Of a DNA stretch of 64,000 bases, positions 31,683 to 38,821 are shown in pieces (position 1 is the first letter of the stretch; each line of letters opens with the position of its first letter). Source of the DNA: Actinomadura oligospora ATCC 43269 (GTDB lineage: Bacteria; Actinomycetota; Actinomycetes; Streptosporangiales; Streptosporangiaceae); assembly GCF_000518265.1 (NCBI RefSeq), contig NZ_JADG01000013.1, positions 1 to 64,000 of the forward strand, written 5' to 3'. The position numbers and the translations under genes are program-made. Below the pieces are notes generated by a model, which saw only the letters and a program-made list of their open reading frames with translations, searched no databases and was not told the origin of the DNA.

Positions 31683-32729
31683 GTGAGCTCCCACCACCTG
31701 CCCAGGCGTGCCGGACTGACCGTCCTCGCCGCCGTGGCGCTGACCGCTGCCGCCGCACCCGGCGCGCACGCGGCCCAGCCCAAGCCGCACGACCCCGCGA
31801 CGACCGCCCGAGAGTTGGCCAAGCAGCTCGGCGGACGTTCGGCGGGCGCCTACGTCGACCGGGCGAGCCACAAGCTGGTCGTCACGGTCACCAATGACGC
31901 CGACGCGCGGACGGTCCGCGCCGCCGGAGTCGAGGCCCGCACGGTCGGCCGCGACGGCTCCGCGCTGCGCGCCGCGACCGCCCGGCTCGGCAGGACCGCG
32001 AAGGTGCCCGGCACCGCGTGGTCCATCGATCCGCGCACCGACCAGGTCGTCCTGTCGGTGGACCGGACGGTCACCGGCGCGAGGCTCGCCAAGGTCAAGG
32101 CCGCGGCGGCCGAACTCGGCCCCGCGGTGCGGATCAAGCACGTCCGTGGCGCTTTCAGGCCGCTGATCAGCGGCGGCGACGCGATCTACGGCGGGAACAT
32201 CCGCTGCTCGCTCGGCTTCAACGTGCACGACCCGGGCGGCACGGACTACTTCATCACCGCGGGTCACTGCGGGAACGAGGCGGCGACCTGGACCGACGAG
32301 TCCGGGAACGTGCTCGGCCAGACCTACGACAGCCGCTTCCCGGGCACCGACTACGCGATCGTCCAGTACACCGGGAACGTCGACCACCCGAGCGACGTGG
32401 ACCTGTACGACGGCACCACGCAGCCGATCACGCAGGCCGCGGACGCCTACGTCGGCGAGTCCGTGCAGCGCAGCGGCAGCACGTCCGGCGTGCACGGCGG
32501 CACCGTCCAGGGCCTGGACGCGACGGTCAACTACCAGGAGGGCACCGTCTACGGACTGATCGACACCGACGTCTGCGCCGAGCCCGGCGACAGCGGCGGC
32601 TCGCTGTTCGACGGGACCTCCGCCCTCGGCCTCACCTCCGGCGGCAGCGGCGACTGCTCGTCCGGCGGCGAGACCTTCTTCCAGCCGGTCGGACCCGTCC
32701 TCGGCGCCTACGGCGTCGACGTCGGCTGA
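31683..32729 (+). CDS. Secreted S1 serine protease (streptogrisin-like)
   Basis: A 348-residue preproprotein from GTG 31683. A signal peptide ending AHA is followed by a prodomain of about 130 residues, needed for folding in this family. The mature chymotrypsin-like domain begins near ISGGDAIYGG. The triad is His195 (TAGHC), Asp223 (DYAIVQY) and Ser304 (EPGDSGGS), and paired cysteines (IRCSLGF with AGHCG, DVCAEPG with DCSSGG) fit the known disulphides. It is an extracellular endopeptidase of the alpha-lytic/streptogrisin type. It stands alone. Confidence 0.93.
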   Translation: MSSHHLPRRAGLTVLAAVALTAAAAPGAHAAQPKPHDPATTARELAKQLGGRSAGAYVDRASHKLVVTVTNDADARTVRAAGVEARTVGRDGSALRAATARLGRTAKVPGTAWSIDPRTDQVVLSVDRTVTGARLAKVKAAAAELGPAVRIKHVRGAFRPLISGGDAIYGGNIRCSLGFNVHDPGGTDYFITAGHCGNEAATWTDESGNVLGQTYDSRFPGTDYAIVQYTGNVDHPSDVDLYDGTTQPITQAADAYVGESVQRSGSTSGVHGGTVQGLDATVNYQEGTVYGLIDTDVCAEPGDSGGSLFDGTSALGLTSGGSGDCSSGGETFFQPVGPVLGAYGVDVG

Positions 32730-32797
32730 CCTCCGGCCGGTCGCCTGGCCGTCGCCCCGGCCAGGTGACCGGCCCCCCGCTCCCCGGCCGGCCGCCG

Positions 32798-33709
32798 TCA
32801 CCCCGCGGGCGGCCGGCCGGGCACCCCGCCCCGCCCGAGCTCGGCGAGCGCGGCGCGGGCGCGTCCGACCAGCGGGTTCGGATCGTCCGCGCGCCACACC
32901 AGGTGCTGCGCCGTGGACGTCCCGGCCAGCGGGCGCGCGGCCACCCCGACCCGGCGCAGCGAGCGCATCGCGTCGGGCAGCACCGCGCCGCCGAACCCGG
33001 CCGCGACCAGCGCGAGCAGCGTCGGGACGGTGCGTCCCTCGGCCGCGATCACGGGCACGACCCCGGCCCGGTCGCACAGCGCGATGATCTCGTCGTGCGA
33101 GCGCGCCGACGCCTCGCGCGGCCACAGCACCAGCGGGATCCGGCCGAGCGCGCTCAGCGCCAGCGGGCCCGTCCCGGCCGCGAGCGCGTGGTTCTCCGGG
33201 ACGAACAGCGTCATCGGCTCCCGCCACCACACCTGGGCCGCGAGCCGCGCGTCCCGTCCGGGCAGGCGGTGGACGGACAGGTCGTACCGGCCGGACAGGA
33301 CGCCGTCGGACATGTCGGCGTCGCTGAAGCTCTCCTCCAGCCGCAGGTCGACGCCCGGCAGCTCGCGGCGCAGCCTGCCGAGCGCGCCGCCGAGCGGCCC
33401 GTTGATCCCGGACGGCCCGAACGCGACGGTGAGCCGTCCGGACAGCCCGCGCGCGGCGAGCCGGACGTCCTCCAACGCCGCGTCCGCCTCGGCGAGGATC
33501 ACCCGGGCCCGGCGCAGCAGCGCCCGCCCGGCCTCGGTCGGCACGAGCCCGCGGCCCTCCCGCTCGAACAGCCGTGTGCCGAGCTCCCGCTCCAGGTCGC
33601 GCAGCTGACGGCTCAGCGTCGGCTGCGTGAGGTGCATCCGCCGCGCCGCCGCGCTGACCGACCCCTCCTCGGCGATCGCGACGACGTAGCCGAGCAGCCG
33701 AATCTCCAT
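32798..33709 (-). CDS. LysR-family transcriptional regulator
   Basis: A 303-residue protein from ATG 33709. The winged helix MEIRLLGYVVAIAEEGSVS, then AARRMHLTQPTLSRQLRDLE, is followed by a periplasmic-binding-like effector domain (RLTVAFGPSG, then LPGVDLRLEES, and PEGRTVPTLLALVAAGFG in similar form). It is divergent from a carboxymuconolactone decarboxylase-like gene, with 113 bases between that probably hold the shared LysR site. Effector unknown; an aromatic acid or its lactone is plausible. Confidence 0.9.
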   Translation of the reverse strand: MEIRLLGYVVAIAEEGSVSAAARRMHLTQPTLSRQLRDLERELGTRLFEREGRGLVPTEAGRALLRRARVILAEADAALEDVRLAARGLSGRLTVAFGPSGINGPLGGALGRLRRELPGVDLRLEESFSDADMSDGVLSGRYDLSVHRLPGRDARLAAQVWWREPMTLFVPENHALAAGTGPLALSALGRIPLVLWPREASARSHDEIIALCDRAGVVPVIAAEGRTVPTLLALVAAGFGGAVLPDAMRSLRRVGVAARPLAGTSTAQHLVWRADDPNPLVGRARAALAELGRGGVPGRPPAG

Positions 33710-33822
33710 CCATACCTCCCAGGCATAGCAAGCATAGAGTCACATGCCTCCAGGGCAGCTGCCCGGCCGCGCCGGGACAGGATCGGGACATCGCCTGAAC
33801 GGATGCGACAAGGGAGCACGCG

Positions 33823-34269
33823 ATGAACCGGAACGAGCGTTTCGAGCACGGCATGGAGATCCTGGAGCGGGTGGACGGCGAGGGCGGGCGCCGCGTCGTC
33901 GCGTCGCTCGGCGACGTGTCGCCCGAGCTCGGCCACCAGGTCGTGGCCTGGGCCTTCGGCGACATGTACGCGCGGCCCGAGCTGCCGCCGCGCGACCGCC
34001 AGCTGGTCACCCTCGGCATCCTGACCGCGCTCGGCGGCTGCGAGATCGAGCTGGACGTGCACATCAACGCGGCGCTGAACGTCGGGCTGACCGCCACGGA
34101 GATCTCCGAGGCGCTGCTGCACGCGGCCGTCTACGCCGGGATGCCGCGCGCGATCAACGCGACGCTCGTCGCCAAGCGGGTGTTCGCCGAGCGCGGCCTG
34201 CCGCCCGTCCGCAACAGCGGCGACGGCCGCGACCACCTGCCCGACGATCAGCAGGTGACGATCGCCTAA
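33823..34269 (+). CDS. Carboxymuconolactone decarboxylase-family protein
   Basis: A 148-residue protein from ATG 33823. It has PcaC-like features: RDRQLVTLGILTALGGCEIE, then LDVHINAALNVGLTATEISEAL, and LLHAAVYAGMPRAINA. It has the catalytic His/Glu region but only a single Cys, so it is closer to the decarboxylase than to AhpD peroxidases. It is the likely target of the LysR gene opposite. No other protocatechuate genes lie near, so a role in that pathway is uncertain. Confidence 0.85.
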   Translation: MNRNERFEHGMEILERVDGEGGRRVVASLGDVSPELGHQVVAWAFGDMYARPELPPRDRQLVTLGILTALGGCEIELDVHINAALNVGLTATEISEALLHAAVYAGMPRAINATLVAKRVFAERGLPPVRNSGDGRDHLPDDQQVTIA

Positions 34270-34300
34270 CCTCGGCTTGGGGACAGACCGAGGGGGACCG

Positions 34301-34792
34301 ATGACCTGGTACGAGCCGACCGAGACCGAGCGCGCGCACCTGCGCCGCTGCGTGGACCTGGCCGCCGAGGCCCTCGCGGACGGCGACGAGCCGTTCGGCT
34401 CGGTGCTGGTGTCGGCGTCCGGCGAGGTGCTGTTCGAGGACCGCAACCGCGTCAAGGGCGGCGACCGGACCCGGCATCCCGAGTTCGAGATCGCGCGCTG
34501 GGCGGCTGAGAACGTCCCGGCGTCCAAGCGCGAGCAGGCGACCGTGTACACCTCCGGCGAGCACTGCGCGATGTGCTCGGCCGCGCACGCCTGGGTCGGC
34601 CTCGGGCGCATCGTCTACGCGTCCTCGACGATGCAGCTCGTCGTCTGGCTGGACGAGCTGGGCGTGGCGCCCGCGCCCGTCCGTCCGCTCGCCGTGAACG
34701 CGGTCGCGCCGGGCGTCCCGGTGGACGGGCCGGTGGAGGAGTTCGCCGAGGAGATCCGGGAGCTGCACCGCGCCCTGCACGGCCGGGGGTGA
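34301..34792 (+). CDS. Nucleoside deaminase, cytidine-deaminase fold
   Basis: A 163-residue zinc deaminase from ATG 34301 with AGGGGGA upstream. The zinc site is HPEFE (His ligand and catalytic Glu) and SGEHCAMCSAAHAW (two Cys ligands, with His in place of the usual Pro before the first). ALADGDEPFGSVLV is the conserved N-terminal strand. Related proteins act on guanine, cytosine or other nucleobases, and which base cannot be decided here. It lies 31 bases after the preceding gene, and co-transcription is possible. Confidence 0.88.
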   Translation: MTWYEPTETERAHLRRCVDLAAEALADGDEPFGSVLVSASGEVLFEDRNRVKGGDRTRHPEFEIARWAAENVPASKREQATVYTSGEHCAMCSAAHAWVGLGRIVYASSTMQLVVWLDELGVAPAPVRPLAVNAVAPGVPVDGPVEEFAEEIRELHRALHGRG

Positions 34793-34890
34793 ACGCGCAG
34801 GTCAGGCCGGTGGAAGCTCATTAAGCGTGGGTATGGGTCCCTCCGGGGGGCGGTGGAACGGCCGTCCGGAAGGATCGGGGGGAACCGACG

Positions 34891-35436
34891 ATGAGTGATC
34901 TCGTGGCGATCGCCTACAACGACGTGGAGACCGCCAAGCGGGTCCGGGAGAAGGTCCGGGAGCTCCAGACGCAGCACATCATCGAGGTCCAGGACGCGGT
35001 GGTGGTCGAGCGCCGCGAGGACGGGAAGATCAAGCTGCACCAGGCGGTGCACACGGTCCGTGGGGGCGCGGCGGGCGGCGCGCTCTGGGGCGGGCTGATC
35101 GGGCTGATCTTCCTCCAGCCGCTGATCGGCGCGGCCATCGGCGGCGCGACCGGTGCCGCGATGGGCGCGGTCACCGACCTCGGCATCGACGACGCGTTCA
35201 TGCGCCGCCTCGGCGAGGGCCTGCGTCCGGGCGCGGCGGCGGTCTTCCTGCTCATCACCAAGAGCACGCCGGACAAGGTGCTGCCCGAACTCGCGCAGTT
35301 CGGCGGCCAGGTCATCCAGACCTCGCTGTCGGAGGAGCAGGAGGAGCAGCTCCGCGAGGCCCTCGAGCAGCAGCCCGCGCAGGAGGGCCCCGCGCCCGAG
35401 CACCACGACTCCGGAAGCGTCATGCCCGCCGACTGA
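34891..35436 (+). CDS. DUF1269 membrane-associated protein
   Basis: A 181-residue protein from ATG 34891. SDLVAIAYNDVETAKRVREK and the central Gly-rich hydrophobic stretch (GGAAGGALWGGLIGLIFLQP, then AAIGGATGAAMGAV) match DUF1269. The two hydrophobic segments suggest membrane insertion. The C-terminal tail is Gln/Glu/Pro-rich. Such genes are often stress-induced and their products may affect the membrane; the function is not known. It is not clearly linked to its neighbours. Confidence 0.88.
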   Translation: MSDLVAIAYNDVETAKRVREKVRELQTQHIIEVQDAVVVERREDGKIKLHQAVHTVRGGAAGGALWGGLIGLIFLQPLIGAAIGGATGAAMGAVTDLGIDDAFMRRLGEGLRPGAAAVFLLITKSTPDKVLPELAQFGGQVIQTSLSEEQEEQLREALEQQPAQEGPAPEHHDSGSVMPAD

Positions 35437-35498
35437 CCGCGCGGACGGGGGCTGAGCCCGGTTCGTCAGGGGCGTCCCGATTCGGCGATCATGGGCGG

Positions 35499-36020
35499 AT
35501 GAGCATCACCCGACTTGTCACCCTTGCGGACGCGGCCGAGCTCGCCGACCTGTACCGCGCGAACCGGGAGTTCCTCGCGCCCTGGGAGCCCGTCCGCGAG
35601 GAGCGGTTCTTCACCGAGGCCGGGCAGGGGGACGTGCTGGCCGTGATGCTGGACGACCACGCGCGCGGGAGGGCGGTGCCGCGCGTGATCCTGGACGACG
35701 ACGGCGCGATCGCCGGACGCGTCAACCTGGTCGACATCGTCCGCGGGGCCTTCCAGAACGCGCACCTCGGGTACTGGGTGAGCGGCGCGGCGAACGGGCG
35801 CGGCCTGGCCACGCGCGCGGTCGCGGAGATCGTGCGGATCGCGTTCGAGAGCCTCGACCTGCACCGCGTGCAGGCCGCGACGCTCGTGCACAACGAGCGC
35901 TCGCAGCGGGTGCTGGGGCGCAACGGCTTCGTCCGGTACGGGGTCGCTCCGGACTACTGCAAGATCGCGGGACGCTGGCAGGACCACGCGCTCTACCAGC
36001 TCGTCCGCGCGCAGGAGTGA
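35499..36020 (+). CDS. GNAT acetyltransferase, RimJ/RimL type
   Basis: A 173-residue protein from ATG 35499. The pattern ITRLVTLADAAELADLYRAN, then FLAPWEPVREERFF, LGYWVSGAANGRGLATRAVA (acetyl-CoA pyrophosphate loop) and LHRVQAATLVHNERSQRVLG with NGFVRYG marks a ribosomal-protein-type N-acetyltransferase. It would acetylate a protein N-terminus or an antibiotic. It stands alone, with no resistance gene near it. Confidence 0.9.
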   Translation: MSITRLVTLADAAELADLYRANREFLAPWEPVREERFFTEAGQGDVLAVMLDDHARGRAVPRVILDDDGAIAGRVNLVDIVRGAFQNAHLGYWVSGAANGRGLATRAVAEIVRIAFESLDLHRVQAATLVHNERSQRVLGRNGFVRYGVAPDYCKIAGRWQDHALYQLVRAQE

Positions 36021-36074
36021 GGGCTACCCGGCAGCAGAGTCCGGCCGCCCCGGGCGGGGCGGCCGGACGGGGGA

Positions 36075-36233
36075 CTAGCGGCCTCGGTTGAACTGCCGGG
36101 TGGGCGTGCGCCCGGCGTTCCTGCGCCCGTGGTCCGCCAGGGAGGCCGCGCGCGGATTCTTGAAGTCGTTCTTGGACTTCTTCTTCGCGATGGCCTTGGC
36201 GAAGGGCGTTTCGTCGTTGTTTTGGAATCGCAT
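36075..36233 (-). CDS. 52-residue basic protein
   Basis: The ATG at 36233 has a near-ideal Shine-Dalgarno (GGAGGTG) seven bases upstream, which decides the start; the frame is open further upstream but without such a site. The product is very basic: MRFQNNDETPFAKAIAKKKS near the start, a Lys/Asn stretch, then HGRRNAGRTPTR and RQFNRGR at the end. It could bind nucleic acid or the ribosome. I do not recognise a named family. A good promoter lies about 250 bases upstream, so the leader is unusually long. Confidence 0.8.
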   Translation of the reverse strand: MRFQNNDETPFAKAIAKKKSKNDFKNPRAASLADHGRRNAGRTPTRQFNRGR

Positions 36234-36482
36234 AAAGAGACACCTCCGGGCATGCTCGAATTCGGCCTGTGAAAGGCCGCGATAAGAAGGGTCGGCGGTC
36301 CGCGGGCAGGCGTCGGGCATGGCTGGACGCGCGTGTGACGGCGTGACAGGCGTGCACGACGAGACCGAAGGACGGCCGGTGGGGGAGACGGGGAGCGGGC
36401 CGCGGACGTGCGGGCCGTCGTTCAGGACGGGCACGTGGCGGGCGGCTCAACCCGGAAGATGTTTCACAGCTCCATGGCAGCG

Positions 36483-36513
36483 ATATTAGTGGGAAACCCG
36501 GGTCCGTTGTCAA
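36483..36513 (-). promoter_or_regulatory. Sigma-70-like promoter for the 52-residue protein
   Basis: Read on the minus strand, TTGACA (36508-36513) and TAATAT (36483-36488) are separated by 19 bases. This is a near-consensus vegetative promoter, rare in such high-GC DNA. It points toward the small basic protein and implies a leader of about 240 bases (36234-36476), in which I see no clear gene. The spacing is 1-2 bases longer than usual. Confidence 0.55.
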
Positions 36514-36611
36514 CTGATAATTCGCGGAATAATGCGCCGCGCGCCGTTTGGCGCGATCTGTGGGGTAGGCGTCGTTGACGCCATCGCCCGCCGGGCGGCA
36601 CGCTCGGAGGC

Positions 36612-37571
36612 GTGAAGCGTGTCGTGTTCGTCGTCTTCGACGGGTTCCAGTCGCTCGACCTGTCCGGTCCGTTCGAGGTGTTCTCGTTCACCGGGCGGTA
36701 CGAGTGCCTGGTCGTCGCGCCCGAGGCCGGGGAGGTCCGGGCCTTCAGCGGGCTGCCGGTCGTCGCCCGGCACGGCGTCCGCGACCTGGACCCGTCCGAG
36801 GGCGTCGACACGGTCGTGGTCGTGGGCGGGGCCGGGGTGGACGCGGCCGTCGAGGACGAGGCGCTGGTCGGCTGGATCCGGGACGCGGCGCGGGGCGCGC
36901 GGCGGGTGGCGTCGGTGTGCAGCGGCGTGCTGCTGCTCGGCGCGGCGGACCTGCTCGGCGGCAGGCGCGTCACGACGCACTGGGAGCGCGCGGAGCAGGT
37001 CCGCCGGGCGCATCCGGAGGCCGTGGTCGACTGCGACCCCATCTACGTCCGGGACGGCCGGGTCTGGACCTCGGCGGGCGTGACCGCCGGGATGGACCTC
37101 GCGCTCGCCCTGGTCGAGGACGACCTCGGCCGGGACGTCGCGCACACGGTCGCCCGCGAGCTGGTGCTGTTCCTGCGCCGCCCCGGCAGCCAGTCGCAGT
37201 TCAGCGTCCCGCTGTGGACGGCCCGTCCGGGGAGCGACCCCATCCGGACGGCCGTGGACGCGGTCAACGCCCGCCCCGGCGACCGGCACGGCATCGGCGA
37301 CCTGGCCGAACGCGCCGGGCTCAGCCCGAGGCAGCTGCAGCGCCGGTTCACCGCGGAGATGGGCGTCCCGCCCGGCGGATACGTCGAGCGGGTCCGGATC
37401 GAGGCGGCGCGGCGCGCGCTCGCCGAGACCGCCGAACCGGTCGAGACACTCGCCCGGCGGCTCGGCTTCGGCACCGGCGAGACGCTGCGCCGCGCTTTCC
37501 ACCGGACGGTCGGGGTCGCGCCGTCCGACTATCGCGAACGATTCCGATCGACGGGAAGGGACGTCCGATGA
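36612..37571 (+). CDS. GlxA-like AraC regulator with DJ-1/PfpI domain
   Basis: A 319-residue protein from GTG 36612 with GGAGG upstream. Residues 1-190 are a glutaminase-like DJ-1/PfpI domain (VVFVVFDGFQSLDLSGPFEV, then VASVCSGVLLLGAADLLGG with the elbow Cys, and THWERAEQ). Residues about 210-319 are an AraC DNA-binding domain (IGDLAERAGLSPRQLQRRFT, then LARRLGFGTGETLRRAF). It probably activates the coupled DJ-1 gene or other targets on binding a small molecule. Its stop overlaps the next start (ATGA). Confidence 0.92.
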   Translation: MKRVVFVVFDGFQSLDLSGPFEVFSFTGRYECLVVAPEAGEVRAFSGLPVVARHGVRDLDPSEGVDTVVVVGGAGVDAAVEDEALVGWIRDAARGARRVASVCSGVLLLGAADLLGGRRVTTHWERAEQVRRAHPEAVVDCDPIYVRDGRVWTSAGVTAGMDLALALVEDDLGRDVAHTVARELVLFLRRPGSQSQFSVPLWTARPGSDPIRTAVDAVNARPGDRHGIGDLAERAGLSPRQLQRRFTAEMGVPPGGYVERVRIEAARRALAETAEPVETLARRLGFGTGETLRRAFHRTVGVAPSDYRERFRSTGRDVR

Positions 37572-38179
37572 CGACCGACGGATCCAGGCAGGGGCTCACC
37601 TACGGACTGCTGCTGTTCGAGGGCGCTGAGGAGCTCGACTTCGCGGGGCCCTGGGAGATCTTCACGGCCTCCTCGATGACCCGGGAGGGCGCGGACACCG
37701 CGGTGCTGATCGCCGCGACGGACGGGCCCGTCCGGTGCAACAAGGGCATGCGGGTGCTGCCGGACCACACCATCGACGACCACCCCGACCTGGACGTCCT
37801 GCTCGTCCCGGGAGGGAACGGGCGCGTCCAGGCCGGGAAGGACCCCGCGATCACCGGCTGGCTCGCGGCGACCGCGCCGAAGGCGCGATGGGTGACCAGC
37901 GTGTGCACCGGTTCGCTGCTGCTGCACGACGCGGGCCTGCTGAACGGCAGGCGCGCCGCGACGCACTGGGCCGCCGAGGACGAGCTGGACGCGCGCGAGG
38001 ACGTCACGCTCGTCCGGGGCGAGCGCTTCGTCGTGGACGGCAACGTGGTCACCAGCCAGGGCGTGTCGGCGGGCATCGACATGGCCCTGTGGCTGGTCGG
38101 CCGGCTGCACGGCGTCGACCACGCGCGCGGCGTCCAGAAGTACGTGCAGTACTTCCCCGAGCCGCCCTACGCCGGCTGA
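37568..38179 (+). CDS. DJ-1/PfpI family protein
   Basis: A 203-residue protein starting at ATG 37568, inside the ATGA overlap with the AraC gene. It has YGLLLFEGAEELDFAGPWEI, then LLVPGGNGR, and the nucleophile elbow SVCTGSLLLHDAGLLNGR with Cys, followed by ATHWAAEDEL. This matches the isonitrile hydratase/ThiJ-like group. It is a paralogue of the sensing domain in the gene before it. Likely an isonitrile hydratase or glyoxalase-type enzyme; the substrate is unknown. Confidence 0.9.
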   Translation: MTTDGSRQGLTYGLLLFEGAEELDFAGPWEIFTASSMTREGADTAVLIAATDGPVRCNKGMRVLPDHTIDDHPDLDVLLVPGGNGRVQAGKDPAITGWLAATAPKARWVTSVCTGSLLLHDAGLLNGRRAATHWAAEDELDAREDVTLVRGERFVVDGNVVTSQGVSAGIDMALWLVGRLHGVDHARGVQKYVQYFPEPPYAG

Positions 38180-38190
38180 ACCGCGGGCCG

Positions 38191-38763
38191 CTACAGAGGC
38201 TGCTCGGCGTCGGCCTGGGCGTTGGCCTCGACCTCGGCGCGGATCTCCTCCATCTCGCGCAGCACCTTCTTGCGGGCGCGGGTGGAGAGGCGGTCGATGT
38301 AGAGCTTGCCGTTCAGGTGGTCGGTCTCGTGCTGGAGGCAGCGGGCGAGCAGCCCCGTCCCCTCGACGGTGACGGGGTTGCCGTCCACGTCGAAGCCGTG
38401 GCAGGTGGCGCGGTCGGGCCGGGCGAGCGGCGCGTGCGGGCCGGGCACCGACAGGCAGCCCTCGTCACCGTCGTCGAGGTGGCGGTCCGGGCCCTCGGGC
38501 AGGACGACCGTGGGGTTGCAGACCACGCCCTTCTGGTGGACGTCGTCGCCGTCCGGGCAGTCGTAGACGAAGACGCGCAGGTCGACGCCGATCTGGTTCG
38601 CGGCGAGCCCGACGCCGTCGGCCTCGTACATGCTGGCGAACATGTCGTCCACCAGGGCCGCGAGGTCGGCGTCGTAGCTCTCCACCGGACGCAGGGAGCG
38701 GTGGAGGATCGGCTCCCCCACCACGGTGATCGGTCGTGCCTGTCCGCTCGTCATGGCCTGCAT
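38191..38763 (-). CDS. def: Peptide deformylase
   Basis: A 190-residue metalloprotease from ATG 38763 (ATG 38754 is also possible; neither has a strong ribosome site). All three family motifs are intact: GVGLAANQIG, EGCLSVPG (Cys ligand) and HETDHLNG (two His ligands and catalytic Glu). It removes the formyl group from nascent proteins. The C-terminus is extended and acidic (REMEEIRAEVEANAQADAE). Genomes of this type usually carry more than one def gene; with no fmt or other partner nearby this is probably an accessory copy, perhaps tied to resistance to a deformylase inhibitor. Confidence 0.95.
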   Translation of the reverse strand: MQAMTSGQARPITVVGEPILHRSLRPVESYDADLAALVDDMFASMYEADGVGLAANQIGVDLRVFVYDCPDGDDVHQKGVVCNPTVVLPEGPDRHLDDGDEGCLSVPGPHAPLARPDRATCHGFDVDGNPVTVEGTGLLARCLQHETDHLNGKLYIDRLSTRARKKVLREMEEIRAEVEANAQADAEQPL

Positions 38764-38821
38764 GGTAGTCAGCCGACGGTCGGGCCTGCGCAAAGAGTGG
38801 TTCGGGACGATAATCACGTTC

